From Deltaproteobacteria bacterium (lineage in GTDB: Bacteria; Desulfobacterota; Binatia; Binatales; Binataceae), in contig JAFAHS010000282.1 in NCBI GenBank assembly GCA_019237115.1, positions 1-64,000 of the forward strand: a DNA stretch of 64,000 nucleotides, given 5' to 3'. This document shows positions 1 to 7,952 of this stretch, piece after piece. Within the stretch, counting starts at the first letter, position 1, and every line of letters begins with the position of its first letter. A model generated the notes under the pieces. The model did not search any database, was not told where the DNA came from, and worked only from the letters and a program-made list of their open reading frames with translations. Made by a program: the position numbers and the translations under genes.

Positions 1-461
1 CCATTGTCGAAGCCCGCAGTCGCGGATGCCTGCTCTGGCGAATGACACTTGGTACAGAACCCATTCTCGGTTGATCCATGTTCTGTCTGCGAATGTGGTG
101 AAGAGAGCCAACCACTGCCGGTGAGCTCCCACGTCTGACTCTGGTCATTCCAAATCACACCGAACGCGCGTGCCCTGTTGGCGGAGCCAGTGTTGAATTG
201 ACTGGCGGCTCGGGTCTCGCCGTCCGAGTAGTCGTAGGTTGGAAGCGACACGTTGGTGGGAAGCGGCGAATACAGGATGCCGGGCGGCACGGCGCTCTGT
301 TGAGTCGCGAGCGTTTCGGCCTGCAAATTCGAGGACCGGCTACCGGCCCAACCAGAACCGGTAGACATCAGTGCCCAAACCAGGATCCAGACCAAATAGC
401 GATTCCAGCTGGCTTTCAATCTTCCATGTTGGGCAGTTCGCCGACCCTGGCCTCGGTTCAT
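1..461 (-). CDS. exported c-type cytochrome, partial (3' end outside window)
   Basis: An open frame runs leftward from an ATG at 459-461 to the window edge (153 codons) without a stop. A GGAG lies about five bases upstream of the ATG. The N-terminus is basic and is followed by a hydrophobic stretch (YLVWILVWALMSTGSGWA, residues about 22-40) that looks like a signal peptide. A CxxCH haem-binding motif (CTKCH) sits at about residues 136-140. The family usually acts in periplasmic electron transfer, and one or more further haem motifs may lie beyond the edge. I cannot say which cytochrome family it belongs to. It overlaps forward-strand open frames that I regard as shadows. The haem motif plus signal peptide make this a confident exported cytochrome; function and haem number are unknown. 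Confidence 0.72.
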   Translation of the reverse strand, partial: MNRGQGRRTAQHGRLKASWNRYLVWILVWALMSTGSGWAGSRSSNLQAETLATQQSAVPPGILYSPLPTNVSLPTYDYSDGETRAASQFNTGSANRARAFGVIWNDQSQTWELTGSGWLSSPHSQTEHGSTENGFCTKCHSPEQASATAGFDN

Positions 462-996
462 GCGTGCTCCCGTATCGACTTATAGAAATACGCCGTCACT
501 CAAGTCGTTATCTTTGGGTTCCAAATGGGTCTGAAAAAGGTTCCAAAAGCCTCGTAGGCCTGGAGCTACTGTCTCGAATGGGCACAACCACAGAAGGGAG
601 GTTGCGAACAGAGGGACCAGAACTCATTTGCCACCGAATAGGAACCGCCGTTAGCATCCGGCGCGGCTTCCGGACCTACTGGCATTGGAAGTCTCGAAGC
701 CGCGGACGACCACGGATCCATTGCCAACGTCGTCGAGTCCTGAAGCCGTCGTATGAGCCGCGAGAGCCAATTGTTGGGAGCGGATTACGGGCCGGTGGCC
801 CGGCACATCACATCAGAAACAGGGCCGGTGTATAAGGACGGACGGTGGAAGGCGGCCGCGGGCTGAGACCGTCCGTGCCTTGGTGCGTTTGAGAGCCCGT
901 TTGAGAGCGGGGTCCATGGGGTTTTGCGGCAGCATCATTGGTGACACGCCAGCAGCGTGATCCCGTGTAGGAGGATGTCAATACCTTTCCACCCCT
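462..996. other. non-coding or decayed stretch, no gene supported
   Basis: I see no frame here with recognisable motifs or a credible ribosome-binding site. Long forward and reverse open frames exist, but their translations are rich in Arg, Ser and Pro and look like chance frames. The stretch lies between the cytochrome start and the first broken gene of the integrative element, so it may be degraded cargo DNA. It also must hold the cytochrome promoter, which I could not place. Confidence 0.5.
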
Positions 997-1324
997 GTCC
1001 GCGGCGCCTTCCGCCAATCTGACTATGGAAGAGGCGACAAGGAGGGCAAACGCCAAGGGCGCGTCGAATGGCACAGAATCGTGGTTATCGGCAAGCTCGC
1101 ACTTAGTTAGCTGCAACGAGTATCTCAAGAAAGGTCGCCAGGTGTTTGTCGAGGGTCGGCTGCGCACCCGCGAATACGAAGCCAAGGTCGACGGTCGCAA
1201 GCAGTACCGCACTGAGATCGTTGCGAGTCGCGTCCAGTTTCTCGGAGCGCCGTCCGCAGAACAGGTCGAAGTGTGTGAGATTGAAGACGCCGTAGCTTTT
1301 CTCGAACCGGAGCCTCCGTTTTGA
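997..1324 (+). pseudogene. ssb: single-stranded DNA-binding protein remnant (5'-truncated, frameshifted)
   Basis: Two frames together spell the second half of the SSB OB-fold. In the frame of position 1021 one reads [22 protein letters not shown], matching the SSB block around the conserved EWHR-V-V-GKLA, then a stop at 1108. From 1112, in the frame of position 1025, follows [20 protein letters not shown] and then [12 protein letters not shown], the usual continuation, ending at a stop at 1322-1324. The joint at 1102-1111 holds ten bases where about six are expected, i.e. a net +1 shift. The SSB N-terminus (start, strand 1) is not recognisable upstream. SSB binds ssDNA in replication and mobile-element transfer; this copy cannot be functional. 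It probably belonged to the integrative element whose excisionase and integrase remnants follow. Confidence 0.72.
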
Positions 1325-1402
1325 CTCAGAATGGACGACCGTCGCGCGCTCTTGGGTCGCCCCCCTTTTCTCTCCTCTTTTTGCCTGCACGGAGGTGTTG
1401 AC

Positions 1403-1634
1403 GTGGTTGAATATCTCACCACTTTCGAAGCGGCCGAGTTGCTGAGAGTCAAATCCAAAACGCTGAAGAACATGAAGGCTCGGGACGTTTAGAGAAGGCC
1501 TGCATTTCTTCCGGCGACCGGGTCTGGGACCACGATGGAAACGCGATGCGCTGATAGAGTGGCTTGAAGGCAATCGCGAGTGCGTGGAAAAGTTCCCATT
1601 AGCCGAACCGGGCGGAAGAAATTTGGGGCAGTAA
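1403..1634 (+). pseudogene. excisionase/AlpA-like HTH protein, frameshifted
   Basis: A GTG at 1403, preceded by GGAGG at 1391-1395, opens a frame reading VEYLTTFEAAELLRVKSKTL, the typical helix-turn-helix start of AlpA/HTH_17 excisionase-type proteins. This frame stops at 1490-1492. One base over, from 1488, the expected second half continues: FREGLHFFRRPGLGPRWKRD then ALIEWLEG, ending at TAA 1632-1634. So a single net +1 change near 1475-1488 breaks the gene. Such proteins bind DNA as recombination directionality factors or activators next to an integrase, and an integrase follows immediately. Sequencing error is an alternative to true decay, but neighbouring ssb and int are broken too, which favours decay. 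Confidence 0.7.
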
Positions 1635-2123
1635 GTCGGCGTCAGAGTCGTCACCAACCAGCATGGCTATCTCCGCTTCCGAATCTTTTGGAAGGGACAA
1701 GATATCGCCGTGTCGACGCTCTACCGCGACGACGGCCCACAAGGCCGCAACCGTTGCCTGGTAAATGCCAAAGCGCTCCTCATTGAGGAAAACCTACGCC
1801 ACGGTGCTGAGCTTGACAGAGCCCTGCTGGAAGTACTTGGCGATTGTCCGCCGCGTCTGATGCCCACACCAGGTCCGGCACCGAAGTTGAGAACGCTCCG
1901 CAGTTACTATGGGGAGTGGATCGAAAGGAAAGTTCCTCCCCCCGTTCGACTGTCAACGGCAAAGCGGCATCGGCGTTGCTTCGAAGCGATCGTGTTGCCG
2001 GAATTGGGAGCGGCACTTTTTCAAGAGATAACCAAGGGCCGGTTAGAAGCGTTCCGAGCCAAACTGCTGCGTGGGAAGACGCAACGAGGAACGACGCGCA
2101 CAATCAAGGCTGTTCGCAACATT

Positions 2124-2155
2124 ATTGACTGGCATCTTCATTGACTGGCATCTTC
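2124..2155. repeat. 16-bp perfect tandem duplication inside integrase
   Basis: The unit ATTGACTGGCATCTTC occurs at 2124-2139 and again at 2140-2155 without a gap. Sixteen is not a multiple of three, so the duplication shifts the integrase reading frame by one. Removing one copy restores a continuous protein reading IIDWHLRSLWRDAERE across the joint. This is the signature of a replication-slippage or microhomology event. Confidence 0.95.
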
Positions 2156-2872
2156 GATCTTTATGGCGCGACGCGGAAAGAGAAGGTCATGCGAGTCTGT
2201 TCCCACGCCTGGATTGGCCACGAGCGCATCGCACCAAACCCGATCCCTTTGACTCCGATGAGCGCGACGCCATTTTGGCATGGTTCGCGCGGAACGAGCC
2301 TTACTGGTGTCCATGGCTCTTTTTTCTTTTTTGGACTGGTGTCCGCCACGGCGAAGCTGCTGCGCTGCGATGGAATGACATCGATCTGAAGCGAGGCGTC
2401 ATCTCAATAGCGCGAAGCCGCGACGAGGGCGAGGATAACGCGCCCAAGACAGCGGGTTCGACTCGCGAGATTCCGATGCTCCCCTGGGTCATCGATCTTC
2501 TGAAGCGACTGACGCGAAGACTTCATTCCGATGGATCGGAGTTCGTCTTCCTAAGCCCGGAAGGGAAGCCCATGGCCGACACTTGGTGGCCGAAGCGAGG
2601 AGCGACACGACGACCGGTCAACGACGAGTCGAAGGGTATCTGGTTTAGGTGTCTTCGCAGCCTTGGGATCCGGCCGAGGAAGTTCTACATGACGCGACAC
2701 ACATTCATCGCGTGGGCGCTTTCGGAGGGAGCCAATTTGAAAGGGCTTGCTGAATACGGCGGAACATCTCTGCAAATGATCGAGCAGAGCTACGGCAGGT
2801 ACATCCCTAAGGACTTTCTAGGGCCCCTGATACCGGCCCGTCCGAAGACCCTCCGAAGGGCGGCAGTTGGCG

Positions 2873-2897
2873 AAAAAACCGGACCCCCCTTGGGGGT
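2873..2897 (-). terminator. candidate intrinsic terminator of ssrA
   Basis: On the minus strand, just beyond the mature tmRNA 3' end, a six-base-pair stem (ACCCCC/GGGGGT, 2883-2888 with 2892-2897, loop of three) is followed four bases later by a run of six U (complement of A 2873-2878). The gap between stem and U-run and the overlap with the integrase remnant lower confidence. Confidence 0.45.
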
Positions 2898-2931
2898 TTT
2901 GGGAAAAAGGCCCGAATTTCCTAGAGAATTT

Positions 2932-3289
2932 TGGTGGAGGCGGGGGGAATTGAACCCCCGTCCGAAGATAGTCCGGCGATGGCCACTACACGCTTAGTCC
3001 GCGATTTGTAGCTCGCCGCGGCATCGCCCACGGACGGGCTGTGCCGAAGCCAACCGATTTAAGTTTCGGGCCTCGATGCAACCGGTGAACCATCGCACCC
3101 TAGCCCACTAAATGACGTTCCGGCCCGCCGTCATGGGCGAACGGCGGCGGAACGCTAGCGGCCCTTAGGCCGCCAGAGCGTAACCGTTATTGTCTGCGGG
3201 TAAATTTCGCAGTGCGCCTGTTTTACGGGTCAGCGCCACCCGGCGTGCGACCACAGCCTTCGTGTCTCCGTCGAACCCGGTTCGCCCCC
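2932..3289 (-). ncRNA. ssrA: transfer-messenger RNA (tmRNA)
   Basis: The minus strand carries a complete single-piece tmRNA. The 5' end GGGGGCG (3289 downward) pairs with CGCCUCC before the encoded CCA at 2932-2934 to form the acceptor stem, with one G-U pair. The T arm reads GGGGG-UUCAAUU-CCCCC. The 5' domain has the conserved GGUUCGACGG-type D-loop. The resume codon GCA at 3197-3195 opens a ten-codon tag ADNNGYALAA ending in UAA at 3165. Pseudoknot-like GC helices follow between 3120 and 3165. tmRNA with SmpB rescues ribosomes stalled on truncated mRNA and adds the degradation tag. smpB lies divergently 375 bp away. The 3' end is the insertion site of the decayed integrative element. Confidence 0.96.
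3165..3197 (-). other. tmRNA tag-peptide reading frame
   Basis: Within ssrA the mRNA-like segment reads GCA GAC AAT AAC GGT TAC GCT CTG GCG GCC TAA, giving ADNNGYALAA. With the alanine carried by the charged tmRNA the full tag would be AADNNGYALAA. The YALAA C-terminus is the classical ClpXP/ClpAP/FtsH degron. The middle NNG is less common than the enterobacterial NDE(N). Confidence 0.92.
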
Positions 3290-3316
3290 ACACGGTTGTG
3301 AGTGAGTGCCGGAGAA

Positions 3317-3371
3317 ATCGGCGAGAACGGTTACGCACATATAATGTAAGGGCGATTGCCAATCCTCGCAA
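3317..3371. promoter_or_regulatory. possible divergent promoter region between ssrA and smpB
   Basis: For ssrA (minus) TTGCGA (complement of 3366-3371) and TACATT (complement of 3343-3348) are spaced by 17 bases and would start about 45-50 bases before the mature 5' end, leaving a short leader for RNase P trimming. On the plus strand a perfect TATAAT lies at 3340-3345, but no good -35 is seen; it could serve smpB. Both assignments are by eye. Confidence 0.35.
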
Positions 3372-3663
3372 CCCGGCTGTGCGAGAGGGCTACAAATCCA
3401 TCTTGTGCAAGTTTTCCCAAATTAGCGGCCGATTTTAGCCGGCCGCCACCGGGACTAGTAGCTGCTCAGGATCTACTGCGCGACCTGGACGAACTTGAAA
3501 AAGTGCCCGATGAGATTTGCCCGAGCAGGTCGCGTACTTCTGTGGTAGCAGGACGGGACCGTCGCGTTGCGGAGAGTATTGCCAAAAGCCAAGGCTGGAC
3601 ACGGCTGCGTCCACTCTCGACGACCCTTAAATACCGACGCGGCCGACGATAAGCTGCGAACTA

Positions 3664-4143
3664 ATGGCCCGCAACAATGGAAAGCGTCCCGCGACCCACC
3701 TGGTGGTCGAAAACCGCAAGGCTCGTCATGACTTTTTTATAGAGGAGACCTACGAAGCAGGATTGGCGTTGGTCGGCACCGAGGTAAAAGCCCTGCGCGC
3801 CCACAAAGCCAATCTGCGCGACAGCTACGCGCGAGTGAAAGATGGTGAACTATTTCTGCACGGTATTCATATCGGCGCCTATGCGCCGGCGGGGCAGTTC
3901 AGCCACAAGGAAACGCGCCCCCGCAAGCTGCTGCTCCACCGCCGCGAGATCAATCGCCTGTGGGGACGCGTGCGGGAACGCGGGTACTCGATCGTCCCGC
4001 TGCAAATCTATTTCAAGGACGGCCGCGCGAAAGTTGAAATCGCGCTCGCCAAAGGCAAACAACTACACGACAAGCGCGAAGCGATAGCGCGCAAGACCAT
4101 GCGGCGGGAGATCGAACGCGCGCTCAAAGGCCGAAACCGTTGA
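3664..4143 (+). CDS. smpB: SsrA-binding protein SmpB
   Basis: The 159-residue protein has the standard SmpB length and landmarks: RKARHDFFIEETYEAGLALVGTEVK near residues 20-43, the LRDSYARV block, HIGAYAPAGQFSHKETRPRKLLLHRREI, and the basic C-terminal tail (KGKQLHDKRE...KTMRREIERALK) that mimics the codon-anticodon helix in the decoding centre. It binds the tRNA-like domain of tmRNA and brings it to stalled ribosomes. Its gene is divergent from ssrA, so both parts of the trans-translation system are side by side. The last 20 bases overlap the 3' end of the convergent nucleotidyltransferase gene. Confidence 0.97.
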   Translation: MARNNGKRPATHLVVENRKARHDFFIEETYEAGLALVGTEVKALRAHKANLRDSYARVKDGELFLHGIHIGAYAPAGQFSHKETRPRKLLLHRREINRLWGRVRERGYSIVPLQIYFKDGRAKVEIALAKGKQLHDKREAIARKTMRREIERALKGRNR

Positions 4144-5002
4144 CGACGATTCCGGCACGCGTCGCCGTCGCGCGCAATGCGACCGCCAGCGAGCGCATGC
4201 GGGAGATGCTGCGCAGGAGCGCTCGCGGAGTGCTACCCGGCTTGGCCATCACGCTTTCGATTGTCGCATGAAATCCTCGTGGACAGATGCTGAACCCGCG
4301 TGATGCCGGAAGCATACCCTTTTCATTGATTAGCCATTGGCGATTGAGCGCGTAAAGGACCAAGGTCATGAAACCCGCGGCGTGAAACAGAGAGCCCGTC
4401 ACGTAGCTCGTGTCTCCGCGCTCAGCCGGCTTGACCGCAATCGCAAGCTCGAAGGTCGCATCGAAAAAGTGCTTGGTAACCATCGCGCGCCTGAATATCG
4501 GCGAATATTTGGCGACCTGTCGCTTGAGCAGTCGCAGCTTTGAGCGCGGATCGTGGAGCGGTACGCAGCAGCGGATCTCGCCGGGGTAGATCTGGCAATG
4601 AAAACCCATCGGGTGGCCTAGTTGATAGGCGGCTGAAATCCGTCCCGCGCGGCAATCTTCGATCGCACGACGGACGGCGACCAGGTCGCGGTAAAGAAAG
4701 TCTACCTGCCGTCCGTCGATCTGAAGCCATCCTCCTCCATCCACGCCCGCTCCCCACGCACCCAATGGGGTTGTCAGACCAGGACGGTTGCGATCATCAA
4801 GGGCTCGGGCGGCTCGATCCAGGGCGGAAAGCTGAAAGGGCCTCCGCGAGTCGTAGTAAAGTCCCAGGTCGATATCCGAGTGACGGTCGGCTGTGCCGCG
4901 AGCAAGCGATCCTCCCAAGGCGATCGCCTCGATCCCGGTCACGCTTCCAAGTCGCGCAACTACACGATCGAAGATGCCCTGAATTTCGGGAGCGAAGCGC
5001 AC
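4124..5002 (-). CDS. nucleotidyltransferase-fold protein
   Basis: This 292-residue protein opens with a Pol-beta-type nucleotidyltransferase domain: the GGS-x-ARG helix turn (residues about 30-36) followed by SDIDLGLYY, giving the two metal-binding Asp residues. The third Asp may be in VDFLY near residue 100. The C-terminal half (residues 140-290) is helical and has no motif I recognise; it resembles the helical partner domains of minor antibiotic/toxin-type nucleotidyltransferases. The substrate cannot be told from sequence. The gene overlaps the end of smpB tail to tail by 20 bases and seems monocistronic. Confidence 0.7.
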   Translation of the reverse strand: MRFAPEIQGIFDRVVARLGSVTGIEAIALGGSLARGTADRHSDIDLGLYYDSRRPFQLSALDRAARALDDRNRPGLTTPLGAWGAGVDGGGWLQIDGRQVDFLYRDLVAVRRAIEDCRAGRISAAYQLGHPMGFHCQIYPGEIRCCVPLHDPRSKLRLLKRQVAKYSPIFRRAMVTKHFFDATFELAIAVKPAERGDTSYVTGSLFHAAGFMTLVLYALNRQWLINEKGMLPASRGFSICPRGFHATIESVMAKPGSTPRALLRSISRMRSLAVALRATATRAGIVVNGFGL

Positions 5003-5042
5003 CCGGTCAAGGTAACGGGCGCCGGGTTATCGAACAATCAGT

Positions 5043-5207
5043 TCAGGAAAAGATACGCAAGCCCAACACCAGCCCGACAAGAAACAGAACAATAAAGACG
5101 CCGAACAACACCCGCGCGATGCCCGCGGCGGTGCCCGCAACCCCTCCCAATCCAAAAGCCCCTGCGACCAGCGCAATGATCAGAAACACAAACGCCCAAT
5201 ACAGCAT
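5043..5207 (-). CDS. DUF1328 small membrane protein
   Basis: A 54-residue frame with a good GGGAGG eight bases before its ATG (5205-5207). The protein is [19 protein letters not shown], then [19 protein letters not shown], then [14 protein letters not shown]. This is the two-helix, Gly/Ala-rich pattern of the DUF1328 (YtjA-like) family, whose members are short inner-membrane proteins of unknown function. The length and the opening MLYWA agree with the family. It is preceded on the same strand by a small HTH gene 137 bp upstream, but separate transcription seems likely. Confidence 0.85.
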   Translation of the reverse strand: MLYWAFVFLIIALVAGAFGLGGVAGTAAGIARVLFGVFIVLFLVGLVLGLRIFS

Positions 5208-5343
5208 CAGCGTTACCTCCCCGGCCCCTCAGGCCGGCAGGTATTCGGGGTGCAAGAGCCGCGCCCGTACCTTGTCAATTGGAGGCTCTATATCTTGGAG
5301 AAAAACGGCGAGGATCTGAAAAAATTACCGGCAGTGCCAAGAG

Positions 5344-5523
5344 TCAGCGCTTCTCGCGCGAAGTCCGCCAATCATCGATGCTTTCGCGATTGAAGCGCCA
5401 ATCGCTGCCAACTCGAAATGCGGGAATCTCACGCTTTCTAAGCAGGCGATAGATCGTACTGGGGTGGACGTGCAGATATTCTGCGACTTCCGTGACGGTC
5501 ATAACTTTTTCGTCGCCCTTCAT
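5344..5523 (-). CDS. small helix-turn-helix protein (excisionase/BldC-type)
   Basis: A 59-residue frame from ATG 5521-5523 reads MKGDEKVMTVTEVAEYLHVH, then PSTIYRLLRKREIPAFRVGS, then DWRFNRESIDDWRTSREKR. This is the HTH_17 winged-helix layout (TVxEVAxYL - STIYRLLR - IPAFRVGxxWRF) common to excisionase-family and BldC-like DNA-binding proteins. A TATAGT lies 8-13 bases before the ATG, which would give an almost leaderless transcript; I see no Shine-Dalgarno. It may be a remnant of mobile DNA or a stand-alone regulator. Confidence 0.82.
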   Translation of the reverse strand: MKGDEKVMTVTEVAEYLHVHPSTIYRLLRKREIPAFRVGSDWRFNRESIDDWRTSREKR

Positions 5524-5897
5524 CTAACCACACTATAAGTCAGGCAAGAGAGAAATCGCCGAGTAAAACTTCAGTTTTTCAAACAAGGACGAGGTGGGCA
5601 TATCGCGCAACCCCGCCGCCTATTGCCAATTCGTCTACGATAACTCGACAGGATAAAGAGACCTTCCACCTTGGGCTTTTATTGGCAGATTTCATCACAA
5701 AGAGCAATTCGCGAATCAAAACACCCAGCTTCTGCGCTTACACTACTAAAGCGAATGTATGTATTCCTGACAGACCGCTGCGGCCCCTCGGGCAAATAGG
5801 GTGATTCTCGCCAATCGCTCCGTCGCAAAGGCCTGCGCGGTCGGCAAATCCAGCCAAGAAGCCGCGCAAAGTTGAGCGGCGACGGGTCCAGCCAAAA
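5524..5897. other. intergenic region, no gene seen
   Basis: About 370 bases, visibly richer in A and T than the flanks, between the HTH gene start and the 3' end of the broken CmcJ-like gene. No open frame with a ribosome-binding site, no hairpin with a U-run and no repeat was found. It should contain the promoter of the small HTH gene. Confidence 0.4.
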
Positions 5898-6729
5898 TCA
5901 GGATGAAGAAACCGCGGGAAAAAACACCAGCGTGCGCGCCTCTATACTTTCACGCGCCGGGGCGTCGGGAGGACTGGTGGGATCCGCGAACGCGGTGTGG
6001 GCGGTGAAGCGAGTGCGTCCCGGGTCCGAGTCGTAGCACTTCAGAAGCAGCACTTCGGTCTGCGCCATGTGTGGGAAATAGAACCATCGATGGTGGGGGT
6101 TGTACGCGACGGCATACACCTCGCCGGTTCGATCGCGATACTTGAGATCCTGTGCAACGAAGTCGCGCTGCACCATGCTGGCGGCATCGCAGACCGCCAG
6201 CGGGCTCTCCTGCACCGGGCCACGGATCGGGCGCCAGACGTTGATGACCGCGAAGCGATTCTTCAACAGCTGGTCGGCTTCGGCGGGCAGCAGGTCGCGC
6301 ACGCGCTGCGGTCCCGACTTCAGGGTGTAGTCGTTGTGCGCTACCCGGATCGGCTCACCCACGCCTTTTTCACCGCGCTTCATCAACTCGCGATTTCGTA
6401 CGTTGTGGTCAAAGACGTGAACCTTTACGGCGCCGGTCGCCTGTTTGACGAGCCGTGCGACCTCCGGGTAGTAGACCGCGCGGATTTCCTGATCGTCATA
6501 GAAGTTGCGCACCATGCTCTGCTGGTGGACTTAGCGCAAAGCCCTGTCTGTCGAGTGACACTTCATCGAGGATCGCACGCGCATTGTAAATCGGCATCGT
6601 GTGTGTCACGTACGTGCCGGTGCGGGTGGGAACTCCCGTGGGCGGCCGGTACATGTAGTTCACCGGTTTCTCGGAGTCCGGCGCGAGGTAGTTCAGCGAC
6701 GCTTCGACATGCTCGATGTTGGTGTGCAT
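5898..6729 (-). pseudogene. CmcJ/NvfI-family oxidoreductase, frameshifted
   Basis: Translation from ATG 6727-6729 (GAGGAAA eight bases upstream) gives MHTNIEHVEASLNYLAPDS and on to LDEVSLDRQGFAL. The family then expects a block like xxVRNFYD; it is present, but one frame over, starting near 6515 (VRNFYDDQEIRAVYYPEV). The remainder is intact and typical: VAHNDYTLKSGPQRVRDLLP, FAVINVWRPIRGPV, HRWFYFPHMAQTEVLLLKCYDS, RFTAHTAFADPTSPPDAP, RESIEARTLVFFP. An extra base within 6516-6535 explains the shift. Family members include the cephamycin CmcJ and fungal Fe/2-oxoglutarate enzymes; many bacterial homologues have unknown substrates. Either a true mutation or an assembly error. Confidence 0.75.
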
Positions 6730-6751
6730 TGTAGGTTTCCTCGGGGTGGCG

Positions 6752-7777
6752 TTACTCGGGGTTCCCAAGAGTGAGCAGCTGCTTGCCGAAATTCGCGCCG
6801 GTGAACAGGCGGATTATGGTTTTGGGCGCGTTTTCGAGCCCGCGCTGAAGATCGACCTGATTTTTGATCTTGCCCTTGGCGTGCCATTCGGAGAGCGCCT
6901 GCCGTGCCGCGGGGTATTGCTGGGCGAAGTGAAACACGAGGAACCCCTCCATCCGCGCGCCGTGAAAGATCAGACGGAAGTAGTTGCGCGGTGGATGGGC
7001 CATCACCCCCGCGGCTTCATTATATTGTGAGATCGCACCGCAGAGGACTACGCGAGCCCGGAACGCGAGTCGGTCGAGGACCAGCTCCAGAATTTCGCCG
7101 CCGACGTTGTCGAAGTAAATGTCGATGCCTTTGGGACACAGGCGGGTCAAAGCTTCACCGACGTTCTCGTTCTTGTAATCAATTGCGGCATCGAAACCGG
7201 CTTCCCTGGTCAGCCACTCGCACTTCTGCGGGCCACCGGCGATCCCGATTACGCGGCATCCTTTAAGTTTCGCGATCATCCCGGCGACCGACCCGGTCGC
7301 TCCAGCGGCGCCCGAAACCACGAAGGTTTCGCCGCTCTTGGGTTGACCCACCTCAAGCGTGCCGAAGTATGCCGTCAGCCCGGTAATGCCCAGCACCGAC
7401 AGTGAGAGGACGGGATCGGTGCCCCTAGGAAATTTCTCGACCGAGAAGAGTCCTCCGCCGTCCGTGATCGTGTAGTCTTCCCACCCGAACAGCCCCTGCA
7501 CCAGGTCGCCTTTGGCGAACCCCGGCTTTTTCGAGTCGACGACCTGGCCGATGGCGCTGGCGCGCATCACCTGTCCGATTGGAATTGCGGGAATGTAGGT
7601 ATCCATGGACATCCAGCCGCGTTGGGTCGGATCGAAAGAGAAAGCCAGATTGCGGACGAGCAGCTCACCGTCTTTAGGGGGCGGGGCCGTGGTTTCGTTC
7701 CAGCGGAAATCGGTTTCCTTGATGATTCCTTGAGGACGCGCCGCGAGAAGCCATTGCCGATTCTTCAGTTCTGCCAT
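6752..7777 (-). CDS. NADP-dependent oxidoreductase, CurA/leukotriene-B4-dehydrogenase type (MDR)
   Basis: Start chosen at ATG 7775-7777 because AGGAG lies six bases upstream; a longer frame to 7813 exists. The 341-residue protein begins MAELKNRQWLLAARPQG and has the COG2130 hallmarks: DPTQRGWM near residue 50, the Rossmann motif VSGAAGATGSVAGMIAKLKG near 150, and DIYFDNVGGEILE near 220. These zinc-independent MDR enzymes reduce the C=C bond of alpha,beta-unsaturated carbonyls with NADPH. It follows the CmcJ-like gene on the same strand (23 bp upstream of its start), so the two were probably co-transcribed in an oxidative catabolic step. Confidence 0.88.
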   Translation of the reverse strand: MAELKNRQWLLAARPQGIIKETDFRWNETTAPPPKDGELLVRNLAFSFDPTQRGWMSMDTYIPAIPIGQVMRASAIGQVVDSKKPGFAKGDLVQGLFGWEDYTITDGGGLFSVEKFPRGTDPVLSLSVLGITGLTAYFGTLEVGQPKSGETFVVSGAAGATGSVAGMIAKLKGCRVIGIAGGPQKCEWLTREAGFDAAIDYKNENVGEALTRLCPKGIDIYFDNVGGEILELVLDRLAFRARVVLCGAISQYNEAAGVMAHPPRNYFRLIFHGARMEGFLVFHFAQQYPAARQALSEWHAKGKIKNQVDLQRGLENAPKTIIRLFTGANFGKQLLTLGNPE

Positions 7778-7952
7778 TGCGACTCCTGAGGAGGAAGGAT
7801 TCTGTTTCGCCATTTAGCGAATTGCACGCAGCCATACAAGTTGCATATCGCAACCGACCGCACCGAAACGCCGAAGTGCGACCCTCGACGTCAAACGCCG
7901 CGGGAAGACGAGCAGACAACCATGACTCGACAATCGGAGTGCGATGCCAGGT

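Larger units (their letters stand above)
1635..2997 (+). pseudogene. int: tyrosine-family integrase, disrupted by a 16-bp tandem duplication
   Basis: Reading from 1650 gives GYLRFRIFWKGQD, an arm-type DNA-binding start, but no start codon lies in frame between the stop at 1632 and GTG 1710. The frame continues through a core-binding domain (LRSYYGEWIERKV) to IIDWHLH and a stop at 2142-2144. The catalytic domain resumes one frame over at RSLWRDAERE. Catalytic features are TGVRHGEAAALRW (first Arg), RHTF (second Arg; the usual His three residues before it is Tyr) and SYGRYI (nucleophilic Tyr). The frame shift is caused exactly by a 16-bp duplication at 2124-2155. The last ~22 codons read through the complement of the tmRNA 3' end, so this gene abuts its attachment site. 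Such enzymes insert islands into tRNA/tmRNA genes; this copy looks dead. Confidence 0.85.

Noticed and set aside
371..835. 154-codon forward open frame near the left edge
   Set aside because: No ribosome site, composition of a chance frame, and it overlaps the start and promoter of the better supported minus-strand cytochrome.
808..1657. Long minus-strand open frames over the ssb and excisionase remnants
   Set aside because: They are antisense shadows of sequences whose forward translations match known families, and show no motif of their own.
2935..2997. C-terminal integrase residues WWRRGELNPRP as a real protein domain
   Set aside because: These codons are the complement of the tmRNA T-arm and acceptor stem, a common misannotation of antisense tRNA/tmRNA sequence.
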